A DNA stretch of 64,000 nt from Chinchilla lanigera (Eukaryota; Chordata; Mammalia; Rodentia; Chinchillidae): positions 18,792,616 to 18,856,615 of the forward strand of contig NW_004955417.1 of the NCBI RefSeq assembly GCF_000276665.1. Reading direction: 5' to 3'. Shown in pieces: positions 33,420 through 45,420 of this stretch (position 1 is the first letter of the stretch; every line of letters starts with the position of its first letter). Below the pieces are notes generated by a model, which had not been told where the DNA came from, searched no databases, and worked only from the letters and a program-made list of their open reading frames with translations. The position numbers and the translations under genes are program-made.

Positions 33420-33720
33420 AATGTCAGTTTTACTACTACACAAATCTACAAAATAGTAAGAAAGAGTATTACTCAGCTATAACAAAATATAAACTCAAGG
33501 CTTTTGTAGGTAAGTGAATGCAACTAGAGACCATACTCATAAGTGAAATAAATCAGACTTGCATAAGTAAACATCATACTGTCTCCCTAATGTAATAAAC
33601 TGAAAGAGTAAATAAAATTTTAAGGGTACAATAGATATTGTGAAAGGGAAAGAAACTGTTCAAAAAGAAAGAATGACTGGGATGAGGGAAAAGAAAAAAG
33701 AAAGAAAGAAGGAAGGGAAA
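33420..33720 (+). mobile_element. L1 3' end (same subfamily as the 15-18 kb L1)
   Basis: 'gagtattactcagctataac', 'gaccatactcataagtgaaataaatcagac', 'gtacaatagatattgtgaaa' and a purine tract. The shared UTR motif links it to 18225-18250. Confidence 0.75.
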
Positions 33721-33760
33721 TATACATATACATATATATATATATACACACACACACAAT
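33721..33760 (+). repeat. (TA)n(CA)n microsatellite
   Basis: Alternating TA then CA dinucleotides at the L1 end. Confidence 0.9.
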
Positions 33761-34440
33761 AGCTAAAATAATCATACTACTAATTTCTATTGGTATATTG
33801 AAAGGAATGCTTAATTGTTTTGATTAATTTTTCATGTCTGTATCTGGTAATCTAAACAACTATTTTGAATATAACAATATACAATATAACACCTATGGCT
33901 GATTTCCTATCATTTTGTTTTGAGATTTTGTATCATGTTTAACGCTTTTAAAATTTCTTTATTCTCTGTAAAATAAAAAAGAAAGAGAAAATGTTAATTA
34001 ATAAAATTAAGTCTACCACAATCAAGTTACTTAAAGAGTAGCACCCATTTATTTTAATGAGTACTTTATTGTTAAATTCCTAGTTCTACTTGATAGCTTA
34101 ACTCAGATTTTTCTTCTTTAGTTGGGCCATTTAATAACTGTCCAGCCAAAGTTACTGATTTTTCTTTAGTTTCCTTGTCCTGCTAAGAAAGTCAGTTTTA
34201 TAAATGTTCTCCTGCATGTCTCACAAGACTTTAACATTTTCAAAGAAAAGATTAGATTGATAATGTTTTGTAAACTATAGAACATTATAGACATAATAGT
34301 TACTCATTTTATTATTCTTTAATATGAAAATTATTCCTAATCGATCTTTCCACAGAAACTAACAAAACATGCAGCATAATTTTTGCCCAGGAAATGTGTT
34401 TTCACATAGTGAGGTTCCTATTTTTATAGATAGATTTTTC
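33761..34440. other. AT-rich non-coding stretch
   Basis: Nothing recognised. Confidence 0.5.
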
Positions 34441-34800
34441 CAAATTGCAGCATTTAATTTAGGCATGATGTGACAGCATCCTCCTCGGGACAAAGCTGAA
34501 CAGTGCCTATGAGTGATTCTCTTGTTTTTCCAGGGGTTTTACTCATCGTCACATTTGCTAATAGTTCACAAGTGAACTATTTATTGAGTTTCAGTAGCAC
34601 TGAGAGCCAAAGGACAATTAAATTGATCCTCAACAAATTACTAAGAAACACTTCCTTGATTTTAGTGTTTCCCCTTAATTGTGAACCCATGACAGCTCCA
34701 CAAACAAATGAGTGCCTAACAGACTCCGGAGCTAATAATGTGTAAGCTCTCATTACCTATCACCACTGACGCCATCTCTATTATCACTCTGGATGTAGCT
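34441..34800. promoter_or_regulatory. Candidate conserved non-coding element
   Basis: A repeat-free block of moderate GC with several palindrome or factor-like sites ('gttcacaagtgaac', 'ggacaattaaattg', 'atgacagctcc', 'gctaataatg'). The 80-residue open frame is not convincing as coding. It is called from composition only. Confidence 0.2.
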
Positions 34801-35360
34801 AAAACATGGTGATAAAGATCAGAAGAGTTACTATACTTTTCACTGTACACTATGTGCAGGCTTTACAGACCTTCATGTGCCCACACCCATGCAGGAACAC
34901 ACACGCACACAATACAAGTTAAATCTTTGTTTCAAAAATATTTAATGTCAACTGCAGAGACTTGTCTGCATAAGCAGCTTACAAATGATACAAAACAGAA
35001 ATCAGACAACTATGACTCAAAGAGAAAAACAAAACAAAGACAAAGATTTGGGGGGGGATCCTAAGCTTGCTTTTATTTCATCATAAAACTATTTAATTCC
35101 TTTGAATTAATTCTATTTCAGAAAAGTAAACAGTCTACATAGATGTAATTCCAAGTATAATTTTTTTAGCATTTTTAAATGAATTCTTACTACATTGCTT
35201 GCCTCAGCACTCGTAATAAGTTTAATAGAAATCAAATAACTACTAACTCAGAAAGCCTATACTCCATGAATATTTTTCAATGATTTGCATATTGCAAGCT
35301 CAATAATTTCAGCAATACTTTGTGAAATGAGCTTCACCCTTCTCGTGTTTCCTTCCTATT
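34801..35360. other. Non-coding stretch, nothing recognised
   Basis: Contains a short (CA)-rich patch near 34885-34910. Confidence 0.45.
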
Positions 35361-35792
35361 ATGCCTTGTGTCTAGATGTCTCCCAAAGCTCCATGTGGGT
35401 CATAGGTCTTAGGCTCTTTGGAGACAGTTGGGTCTCCAGTGCATGATGCTGGGGTCGGGGTGTGTGATTACATCAGTCTGCTGACTGGTTTAGCATAGTT
35501 TTGGGTAGGATTAAGGGTGCTCCATATCCCAGGTGTGAGTGCTGTCTGCCCTAAGGGTGGGTAGCCTGCATAAAATATGAGGGACAGAAAGAGGGTCTCT
35601 GGTTACCTATTGCTTGTTACTTGCTGCTTGCTGCCTGTCTTCTTTGCATTGCCCCTCTGCCATGCCAGCCTGCCTTGAAGCCAGCCAGTTATGAACTGAA
35701 ATCTCTACAAACTGTGAGCTGCAATAAAACTCTCCTCCTTTAACTTCAGGTGTCACGTATTTTGTCTCAGCAATGAGAAAATCAAGTAAGAC
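35361..35792 (+). mobile_element. ERVL-MaLR LTR, near complete
   Basis: 'gccttgtgtctagatgtctcc', 'ccctaagggtgggtagcctgcata', 'tgccatgccagcctgcc', 'gttatgaactgaaatctct', 'gtcacgtattttgtctcagcaatgag' and end 'gtaagaca'. It is the longest copy of the subfamily also seen at 2013 and 4490. No internal sequence is attached. Confidence 0.82.
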
Positions 35793-35837
35793 ACTACCAC
35801 TTCATGACTACCTCCATTTTGTGATAAATAAACTGCT

Positions 35838-36420
35838 GTAGGCATTAGTTTTCTATAGCTGTTGTAACAAATTACCCCAAACTCGGTAGATTCAACAATT
35901 TATGTTTAATATCCCGCAGTTCTGGAGGTTAGAAGTCCGAAAATGAAGGTAACAAGGAGAGGCTGTTTCTTCAGGAAACCCTAGGGAAGACTTATTCTAA
36001 TCTCTCACGTTCTCTAATTGCTATAGGTTGCCCACACTTGTTGGTTCACAGTTCACTTCCTCCATTTTCAAATCCAGAATAATTGAATTTCTCTGATTCT
36101 TATTCTGTGAACACACACCCCCCCACAGGAAATATTTTCTCCTTTTGAATGTTCTTGTGACTGCATTGGATCTACCTGAATAACGCCAGAGAGTTTTACA
36201 CTGTGCCCCCCTTTGTCATCCTGGATAATGTTTTCATAGCTGGATGTCTATCCTGAATCACTCTTCAAGGTCCCCTTTGCCATGTAAGGTAACATCCACC
36301 AGTCACAGATTTGTAGACAATTACTTTGTGCACTACACCTATATTATCCTCAGTTAGCATTACTGTAAGCTTTCGGTTTAACCTGACATTTAGGGAATTT
36401 TCTGGAGACATTATGTTTAC
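35838..36420 (-). mobile_element. ERVL-type LTR, reverse orientation
   Basis: 'ttagttttctatagctgttgtaacaaattaccccaaactc', 'cagttctggaggttagaagtccgaaaatgaagg', 'aaaccctagggaagac' and 'cccctttgccatgtaaggtaac' are the well-known antisense reading of old mammalian ERVL LTRs. The subfamily was not fixed. Confidence 0.75.
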
Positions 36421-38070
36421 CACTATGGTCTAAGTGAAGATAAGCCTTTTTTCACTTTGCATTCCCAAGGGACCCCAAGTTGGACCTGTATTATCTTAGT
36501 TCTGTACTGTTAATCTTCCATTATAAATATTTTTTATATAAAGTAGCTCTTCTTCTGTGCTCTTTAACTCCCTTTATAATTTTCTTTCCTAATTATTTGC
36601 TGTCATCCACAATAATTTTCCATCCTTCTTTCCAGTGATTCCCAAGGCCTTGTCATTAGCTTTGTCATCAGCCTCACCTGGATTTCCACTATATCAGCCA
36701 CTTAGCTTTCCTGTCTTTCTTGTTTGCTTTTCTTCTTCTTCCTTTTTTTTATCCTGCACTAAACTGAGAAGATAATATTCTATCTGTCTGGGCAGATAGG
36801 ATTAGGAGTACATTTTCACAATTTCTGTACTGTTTTTAGAGTTCCAAACACTACGGCCAAAAAAATGTCTATTAACTTACCAATTGCCACACACTAAAAG
36901 GCAATTGCAGCAAACAAAAGAAAAGGATATGCTCTTAATGAAACGTTTTCTCCCGGGTTCAAGGCAAACTTCTTTGACCTTTACTCCCATGGTGAGTTTC
37001 ACTATACTCCCTCCCAAAGTTTTACTGGGTTCTCTGCTCTGAGATCATTCTCCTATTTCTAAAATGAATCTTTCATTAACTCTTACCTTAGAAATCTTCC
37101 TCTGCCTCTAAAAAAACCAACCTGCCCCATAGAGGAATGAATCTTGTAACCTGAATCCATTTCCTTTAACAATTTGCCATAATTTTTCCCAACATCTTTG
37201 ACTTGGTTTGCCAGTACTAACGTTTTTAGCAAGAAATTCCTGTAGATCAACAAATTTCGGGTAGAGTAAGGGGCCTGGCTGGTGTTATTGTAGAAGAATA
37301 GAGCTGTAGTGGGTATGAATTCAGAGGCTCCGCCATTGCAGATGGTCACAAGTCCATTTCCATCGGTATTTTCACCTGTAGAGTTTAAAATACGAACTTT
37401 CCTTGAATAGGTGAATCTAATAGCTCACAAACCTATATATCACCCTAAATATAGAAACTCAGAATATGGGACTAATCTAAATCTACACAGAAAAGAAGAT
37501 ATTTCTTTATGTGGAAAGTTCCCATCATTTTGCATGAGAGGAACAATTCTCTTTTGTATGCAAAATATTGTTGGATTGTTTTCCATCCCTGTCAAGGGTA
37601 GTAATCAGTGGTCTCTCAGTGTTCCGTGGGAGAAAAGAGTGAGGGGATTTAGAAAATAAAAACAAGATACAATAGCTGAGGTCAGGTGGAGTGACCTCGT
37701 ACCTGATGGAAACAGGACTGACTTCAACAGTAAGGGTGTTTATTCATACTCTTGCAAAGTTAGTATCAGGAGAGGCAAGGTTGCCTAGGACCTAATGACT
37801 GAAATTGTCCAGGCATGACGTTTTTCTCTGGCTCTGTCCTGCCTGGACACATATGACCAATTTCCAGCTCCAGCAGGTCCCAACAGTCAAGTGTCTTAGC
37901 AGAATGAAAAATGTAATAAATTAACGTGATTAAGCTTTTCCTTCATTACTACAAGGATGGAGTTGGGAGCCTCGTTCATTCACTCCAAAAGAGAGAAGAG
38001 GAGATTATGTCATAATGCTTAGTTTTTCTTTGAGCTTGAGGAAAACAGAAGAGAAAGAATACTCATATTT
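36421..38070. other. Non-coding stretch, nothing firmly recognised
   Basis: 36550-37050 is pyrimidine-rich and may be an eroded L2, but I cannot support it. Short frames at 37083-37349 and 37411-37659 have no family resemblance. Confidence 0.4.
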
Positions 38071-38082
38071 TGCAGATATGTT

Positions 38083-38235
38083 TTATTTTTATTTATTTAT
38101 TTATCTATCTATTTATTTATTTATTTATTTATTATCTTTTTGAGACAGGGTCTCCTTATGCAGTTCAGGCTGGCCTTGAGCTCATTTTGCAGCCCAGGCT
38201 GATCTCAAACTAATGGTCCCCCTATCAGCCTCTGC
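38083..38235 (-). mobile_element. Truncated B1 SINE with (TTTA)n tail
   Basis: Reverse B1 from the (TTTA)n tail (38084-38132) through 'gagacagggtctccttatgcag' and 'cttgagctcattttgcagcc' to 'cctatcagcctctgc'; the head is lost. The flanks 'tgcagatatgtttta'/'tgcaaatctgtttta' look like a target-site duplication, so the insertion was already truncated. Confidence 0.9.
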
Positions 38236-38399
38236 AAATCTGTTTTAAAATACAATTTTTCTACATCTATTTGCATTCTGTAACCTCCCAAATGCTTAAG
38301 AATCTTCTACTCTCTATGGCTTTTTTCAACTGTAAGTTTAATATCATTACAAATTATCCCTTGGTAAATCTGTGCCCTCTCTTTTATTTAAAAATAAAA

Positions 38400-38960
38400 T
38401 TAAAATAGTAAACGACCTTCCCTGTTCACTCCCCTTACCAGTCATTTTTCCATTTCTCAGCTACATGAGTAGGCAAAAGTATTAACACAGTTTTCTAAAT
38501 TTTCCACTCTAATTTGCTCCCTGATTTCTTTCTCCGTCTCTCACTAAAAGTGGGCTACTGACCCCATTATGCCACCAAAATATTCTTTGCGAGGTCACTA
38601 TTAGACTCGGCGTTAAAAAATCAGTAGGCTTCTCAGCAGTTTGTAACCTACTTTTAAAAATACTCTTAGTACATCTTAGTCCTTTCACCTTATTGACTTT
38701 CCCCCAAATAGCTCCTTCTCAGTATGGCTTACATCCCACGCTTCACTCCAGTAAATGCTATTGTTCTTCAATTCCTCTTCTAGCCTACAAATCCTTGGTA
38801 TGATCGTGTGCACAGTGGCGGTTTTTATTGCCTCTGCAATCTGATGACTTGGCAGTTCAGAATCTTGTATTCAGGCAGCTTTTCTGAACATCAGGGTTAT
38901 ATATGTGCCACCTCTGGCTAATATTTATAAAGAAATATCTTAAGAATCTTCTTTATGCCA
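38400..38960 (+). mobile_element. L2 LINE remnant
   Basis: 'gcgaggtcactattagac', 'cagtaggcttctcagcag', 'cttattgactttcccc' and 'ctccttctcagtatgg' resemble the L2 ORF2 segment in sense order. Confidence 0.5.
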
Positions 38961-39117
38961 GGTCAAAAACAGAACATTTTATTTTTACCTCTTCTCTAAT
39001 ACTTTCAATAAAAAGAAACCCAAAATTTAAAAATCAATTTCTTCTATACAAAATGTGGGATTGCAAGTGACAGTAAACATTAAGATATTTTTGAAGCATT
39101 TGTTTAGTTTTTTGGGT

Positions 39118-39253
39118 TTTTTTTCTTATCTTTTCTTCCGGTACCAGGAATCAAACTTATGACCTTGTGCTTGCCAGGCAAGCACTTTGCCACTGAGCTA
39201 AATCCCCTTGTGCTTGCCAGGCAGGCGCTTTGCCACTGAGCTAAACCCCCAAC
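39118..39253 (-). mobile_element. ID SINE with internal tandem duplication
   Basis: Reverse ID in which the head is present twice. Unit 1 is 39163-39205 (ccttgtgcttgccaggcaag…gagctaaatcc) and unit 2 is 39206-39250 (…caggcaggcgctttgccac…gagctaaacc). The B-box end 'ttccggtaccaggaatcaaac' occurs once. Confidence 0.92.
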
Positions 39254-40451
39254 TCTTCTTGAAGCATTTAAAACTTTAGAGAATAACTGTTTTCTTATTA
39301 AAATGTCCCTTGGTTGTCTTATGGAAAACTATAACAATAGATATACTGTATTTATAGTATAAATATAATGTAATAAACCTTAGAATTCTTGGAGAAATTA
39401 AAAAGAATAAAAAATTCTGAATGCCTGTATTCCCATTAAGGTATTGAATGTTACTTATTTGTGTAAATTTTAAGTGAACCTATTACCAAAGCATCCACTC
39501 TGCAGGATGGCTGACTTCGTCCTTATCAGTCATTCTACTTCAGTCCATCTGAATATAAAGAAAAATATAGTGCAAATATCCTGGCCCTTTAAAATCACAA
39601 CCCTGAACTCACACCCACTCTACGATCTGCTGGCTGTGATTCCTGGAAATGTACTTCTCTCTCCCTCAGCCCGTAAACTGCAGGCACTGACGTTTAGTGA
39701 CAGAAGTGACAGAAGGATCATGTCACCTTACTCGCCTGCATCAGCCACTCAAAAGTGGGAATTCTTATACACATTATTAAAAAGTGTAGGAGAAATGAAC
39801 AAATAGCGTATAAAAGTATCAGATTTCAGCACATACACTTGCACTAATTTTTTTTTTACTTTGTATCTTTTAAATTTGTGTATCGTCAGTGAGAGTTCCT
39901 TGCATACACAACACAGTTTACCCTGTAAAAGCAAGTCTAGAAACCTACAGCAGTTAGCTACAGACAAGAAAAATGTGTTATTGTTGAGAATTTAGAATGA
40001 CTTCACCAAGTTACATCTGACCTAACTTAATTAACTATGGGGACCTTTTCCTCTCATGATAGTATTTCTTCACTTCTAGGGTATAACTACGCTTTAGGAA
40101 CGTTGTATCAACTCTGCTATGATCACCACACAATCATTTCTTCTGCATTTGTATACTTTTGTTTTACTTTTATTAATATGTGTTTGCAGTACATAATGAT
40201 TCTTCAATGTAGAGAATTGGTACATGTACATAACACATTTCAATTCATAGTTCTTCCTTCTTTCCACCCATGCTTTTATTTTTCCAGTATCTAATTCATT
40301 TATTTATAAGACTTAAAAATGTTAATTATCATATACAGATTGAAAACCAGCCTAATATGCCAAAGAACGCATAAAACATGTGAGACAATTTAGTCCTTTA
40401 CCCTTTAATTTTACTTTTGTTTTTATTTTAAATAAGGAAAAGTAAAAAGAA
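39254..40451. other. Non-coding stretch, nothing recognised
   Basis: The 110-residue frame at 39474-39806 shows no domain or homologue I know and has no exon context. Confidence 0.45.
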
Positions 40452-40465
40452 GATATATGTATATA

Positions 40466-40496
<31 letters not shown>

Positions 40497-40497
40497 G
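40452..40497 (+). repeat. (TA)n microsatellite
   Basis: Alternating TA with two GTA interruptions. Confidence 0.95.
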
Positions 40498-41380
40498 ATG
40501 GAAGAATCTGTATAAACACCACAAGTTATACACTGAAAATCACATTTCAATATTTCCTGTAATAATAAAATTATCAATTTCTTTTAGTGATTATAACTAT
40601 AATTTTACAAAGCTTTCTTGAATTTATTTATCCTTGCAACAACATGCCATAGCTTCTCAGAGGCATTTCTTTTAGATGACTAAAATTATACCAAGTAGAA
40701 TGTGTACTATATTTTTGAAATCATATAAAAAGTAATTCTTAATGACTATTAATGTCCTGACCTGAGCAAAAAGTAACTTTGAGTCTTTTATGCTTACACA
40801 ATACAAGTTTAGTCATCAGTTGACTTTAAGTAGTACTTAAGTTAATTATTTCAATTAGTAAGATTTGTTGACTACCTACTCAATTTTATTGGAATTCATA
40901 TACAGATTATTTTATCTTCACATTATTCTGCCTGAAGAAAAAGTGTATAAGTATTAGTAATGTAGCATATTAAGTTAATAAATGTGCTTTATTTTATGCA
41001 ATTTAAAAATTGGAGAAGGGTTCTAGTTCTCTGGAGAATATCATCATTACTGTCACATTAATTAGCATTTTACATTTAGCTTTTTTATCTTAAAAACTAA
41101 TTTAAGCAATTCTCATTTTCCTCAGTCTCTCATCTAGAGTGAAGATGATAAAGTCATGTGAGCATTTACAAGATGCTGTTTAAACATTTGCCATTTGGCC
41201 CTTATTTCTTTTCTTAAACTGGTTGTCAGTGTTTTTAATAGCATTCATGTTAACATCACAGCATGTGTCTATAGATTGTGAGCATTTATATTAAAGCTAT
41301 ATGATGGAGCTTTAGTCAAAGAATTTTAATGATAATTATACTACTTGAACATGTAAAATTCTAAAGAGAGGTCATAGGTT
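40498..41380. other. AT-rich non-coding stretch
   Basis: A faint MIR-like piece lies near 40600-40660 ('acaaagctttcttgaat', 'ccttgcaacaacatgcc'). Otherwise nothing recognised. Confidence 0.4.
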
Positions 41381-41389
41381 TTATTTATT

Positions 41390-41780
41390 CTTACAAATTT
41401 TATTTTATCAGTACATGTTTGCTCTACTTGAAGCTGACATCCATCTCAGGGAGTAGGTACAGGTACATAGCATGTCTTTATTTATTTTATTCCCCTCCCT
41501 CTCCCCACTATCCTCCTTCTGTCTCTTCTTGTCCCCATTTTCATGATTATTGTTTTTATTACAATCATTTTGCTTCATGCTTGCAACACATACCAGCTGC
41601 ACACATTGGGGATATCTGGCCCATGTACGTGCCACATCCTAAATCTTTTTATTCTCCCTTCACACCCCACCTCCCTTCACCGTGGGGCTCTTGGGCCCCC
41701 TTCCCATTTGCAAAAGATCTACGCTAGTTGTAGTGATTTAATGATAGGGCATCTTTTCATATATTTACAAATGCACTGAA
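41390..41780 (-). mobile_element. Possible L1 3' UTR, antisense
   Basis: A pyrimidine-rich run ('ctccctctccccactatcctccttc') beside 'ttattacaatcattttgcttc' and 'gcacacattggggatatctgg' would suit an antisense L1 3' UTR. No diagnostic ORF2 end is attached. Confidence 0.35.
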
Positions 41781-44640
41781 AATAGTTTTGATCCTAGCAT
41801 CTGTCAGCCACAAAGAGAGACTCTGCTATCCTAATGGCATCCGTGAGAGTTAAACCTGGCCACTCGAGGAGTTGATAATTCATTTTATCACCAAAGGCAA
41901 ACTTGACTAGAGAGACTATTGATTAGATTTAGGTAAGCCAAGTGTTGTTCTATTTTTCTCTTCATATTGTCATATATTATACATACCTGTAATCTCAAAT
42001 TACAATTTAAATGACTCATGATGAAATAGACTATCCAAGCACTAATCACAAGATGTATTTTATGTATTAATTTTGTCTGCTCATTCAATGAAATATTCAG
42101 AATGAATACAAAATAAGATTATTAAATAAAAGAAGATCAATGTTGATCATCTGCATCATAAAACACAGCTTTTTCTAATTGGGTTTTATATTAGCTACAT
42201 ATAGCTACTTGGACAGAGGAGTATGCCAGACAAAAGCTGCTAGTTGTGGCCACAAAAGCTGACCTCCTACTGTTTATGTTTGCAAGACTTGTGCCAGACC
42301 TTCCCACCTCCAGTTTATGATTTGACTTTCAACAGAGAAAAATACCATATCCTTAGACTGCAGCAACTAAAATTCCTTGAATTCTGAAAACTGTCTCCCC
42401 CCCATTACAGAAGCATGTTCGTATAAATAGTTTGCACATCTTAAAGGCCCTTCTAAGTAGCCCAGAGAGCTTCACAATTGTTTGCACAATAATGTCTTAT
42501 ATAATTAGTCAATTCTTCACAGTCATTGCTTGAGCTCTGTTGAGGTAAAAAAATGCCTATTCTTTCTTCCGCATGAAAAAGTGTTTTTTTATACTTCTAT
42601 ACTCGTCCTTTCTGGCAAGGCATCTTATTCTCAAGACTCTTGTATTTTAATGGTTCTCTTTATCCAGTTGATGCTTCTGGTTTCACAGAGACACCTTATC
42701 CTGACTACCATGGTTTCTGTTTATCTCTCCTGGGACCGAGCAGACCCTTAAAAGCAGAATTGAGTCAACAGGTCCCTCACTCTACTTGTAGGCTCTTGAC
42801 TGAAGAGCAAAATGTGTCTGCTTAGATTTTGAATAACGGAGGACCAGATGCTCTGAGAGGGCAGTCTTGGGTTTGCGTCTTTAATCTAAAAGAACAGAGT
42901 ATTTTCAGTGCTCAGAGCTCAAGAAACAGCTCAGTACTTTGTCTAAGTGCTCAAACTAAGACACATAAATTATTCCCACATTTTAGATAAGTCTTTAGCT
43001 GCCCAAAGCAATTGTTAGAAAGCATATTAAAAACATTGTACTGGAAAATGTCAAGGTTTACTCTGAAACCTGTATCACTTAAGTCCAAAATATACATTGA
43101 CAGAAATAAAGAAAATGGATTTATAATACAAATCTAATGCACATTAGAGAATATAAGGTGATAAGAAGCAAATATATATGTATATAAATATATATATACA
43201 CATAAGCCAAGTATTTTTATATATATGGTGACCTCAAATTAAATTAAGTATTCATAGTCTACAAATCTACAAAAGAGTATGTTAAACATTTTCCCATGAA
43301 TCAAAAATGGTTTCCTAAAGATGAAGTAAAATTCATGTATGTTACACAAAATATTTAGTAGCATAACATAATTATTTTACTTTTTCGTTTCTTACTCAAG
43401 CCATTAGAATTTTAATATGAATTTATGATTAAAATATAGCATTCAATAATAACAATTGCGTGCAAGTTCCATTTATAGAAAATTCTTGTTGACCTGCATA
43501 CGGGAAGATGGTGACATAATTTGCACAACTGGGATATATACTTATCAATATTTTAATTCTTATTTATTATAGCCATGATCTTTGTAAATTGACTCTAAAC
43601 TGAATTTGACTAATTTCATTTATTAATGTGATACATATCTCTGTGCTCACAAGGCACAGACTGGACCATCTGATATTCCTTAGCTCATTCATAACAAGCA
43701 GAAGATGGTGTTATCGTACTCTGTGCTGTATAGCATAGAGTTCTTCAATTATTTTTAAAACATTTTTGTTATTATTTGTTTCAAATGGATGATCACAGAA
43801 AGTCATCATGGATTAACTATGTTATTGGGAAGATTCTTGTGTTCTGTTTTCTGGATAAGTAGTCTTCTGCTGTGCATGAGTCAGTAAGTGTTGTATTTCT
43901 TATTCTCTCCAGGAACAAGAGAGCTCTATTTGAAAATAAAGGGCAGTTGGAGATAAACAAAGAAACTACACAGCTCTGAACAGTAATCAAAAGTAATTCC
44001 ATTGTGTCTCACCTTGATAACTGTGGAGTTTGAGAATGTCTCAGTAGGAAAAAATGTTTATTTTCTCCTTGTAGTTTTTATCATAAAGTACAGTCCTAGA
44101 GAAATAATAGTCTTTCTCCTGTGTTTGTATCTGTGGGAGCACATGCATGCATCTTTGTATGTGTACGATTCTGTGTGTTTTTGTATATTTATGTGTGAGG
44201 CTTGCTACACTTCCCTATAGACAAGTGGACAAATATGGATGTGTATGCATCAGATAGGGAGACCTCCAAGCTGTTTCTACTTGAAAGTCCTTCTTTCCCC
44301 ATACACATTTGTGCTGCTCTCTTCTCTGTGATTTCTCAGGTCTCTTAAAGAAAAACATGCTTGTGGGAAGACAGCTTAAATCTTGTGATGAGTTTGTGCC
44401 CTCTGAGCGTAAGGAATGTGTTATAAAAAAATACACACTTAGATATGAAAGGGAAATTACGGGTTAATTTACTATAAGAAGTTGGAAACATGATGAAAGC
44501 CAGCCCTCGAGAAGGGGTTCATCAAGTCTCTGTTAAAGATTTGCAAATGATGGCATATACACACCATTTTATTTTCTACTACTCAATTACTAAAACCTAT
44601 GGATAAGGAATAACAAACATCATATTATGATCCCTAAGAA
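41781..44640. other. Non-coding stretch, mostly AT-rich
   Basis: Includes TA-rich microsatellite-like patches at 43163-43225. No repeat family, RNA gene or exon was recognised, and the open frames are short and overlapping. Confidence 0.45.
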
Positions 44641-45071
44641 TCTAGGGGATCTGTCCCATTTGTCTCTCTGCCTCTGGTCTCTACTGTCTCTGCCTCTACC
44701 CTTTGTTTACCACGCTGTGTGACCCCATGCACCTGACCAGTAAGAGCTACATCAAGACGCTCCTGTGTCCTCTGGTGAGGCAGAGAAGAGTAGGGGTGGA
44801 GTACTCAGTCACCCAGAGTCTGTTTTGGGGCAGCCTTGGTTTGCTCAGTCCCTCAGCATAAGATCCTCCTTCCAAGAGATCCTTTCCCTTTTATTGTCCT
44901 CTTTCATGTTCATGACAATATTCTCCTTCCTGGCCTCCTCAGACCCAGGGCTCCTATAATGAGGTTGAGAATCATCCTAGAACACCCTGTGTACAACTTA
45001 GTTAATACCCCTTCTAAAGCTTTCCTCGTGGTACCTGATAAAAGCACCATTGTTTTCTGCCAGGGCTCATT
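44640..45071 (+). mobile_element. Ancient interspersed repeat, family not named
   Basis: 'cctggcctcctcagacccagggctcc' and 'ttctgccagggctcat' match an old repeat type whose 3' end also appears at 62640-63010. The IAP-like LTR has inserted close to its 3' end. Confidence 0.4.
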
Positions 45072-45077
45072 TCTACG

Positions 45078-45414
45078 TGTAGGAGACCGAGACTGACCTC
45101 CATTGTATATTAGTAGCCGTCTTACGCGTCTTTCCCTTTAAGTAAGGATGGCCTACCATTGCCTAGCCACTCCCGCCTCAAGAACTAGGACTGCCCACCG
45201 TTACCTAGTTACTCCCGCCTTTGTCGGGTTACTTGGTTATTCCAGCCTTAGAACTTCCGCGTTTCTCCGTGCGGTATATAAGCACGGCACTTCCCGCTAA
45301 TAAATGAGACTTGATCAGAGCACTGTCTTGTCTCCATTCTTCGTGTCTCTTGTCCCTTTATAATCCCCACTCCCCCTCTAGGGTCTTAGTTGACTGTACC
45401 CGCGGGCCGGAACA
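45078..45414 (+). mobile_element. Solo IAP-like class II (ERVK) LTR
   Basis: This 337-bp unit begins TGTAGGAGACCGAG and ends CCGGAACA. It is flanked by 6-bp direct repeats tctacg (45072-45077) and tctagg (45415-45420) that differ at one base. It has a TATA box (tatataag, 45275-45282), a poly(A) signal AATAAA (45299-45304) and a downstream T/C-rich U5. TG…CA ends and 6-bp duplications are typical of class II LTRs. No gag, pol or env sequence is adjacent, so the provirus was lost by LTR recombination. It could still carry promoter activity. Confidence 0.88.
45156..45248 (+). repeat. Three degenerate 23-bp direct repeats in the LTR U3
   Basis: Copies at 45156-45178 (ccattgcctagccactcccg…), 45198-45220 (ccgttacctagttactcccg…) and 45226-45248 (gggttacttggttattccag…), each ending CCT. 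Such U3 direct repeats are usually enhancer units. Confidence 0.8.
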
Positions 45415-45420
45415 TCTAGG

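Noticed and set aside
39474..39806. 110-residue open frame
   Set aside because: No recognisable motif, no exon context, and length within chance for 64 kb.
41419..41779. Overlapping plus-strand frames of 78-102 residues
   Set aside because: Pyrimidine-rich sequence, possibly an antisense L1 UTR, lowers stop density; no protein resemblance.
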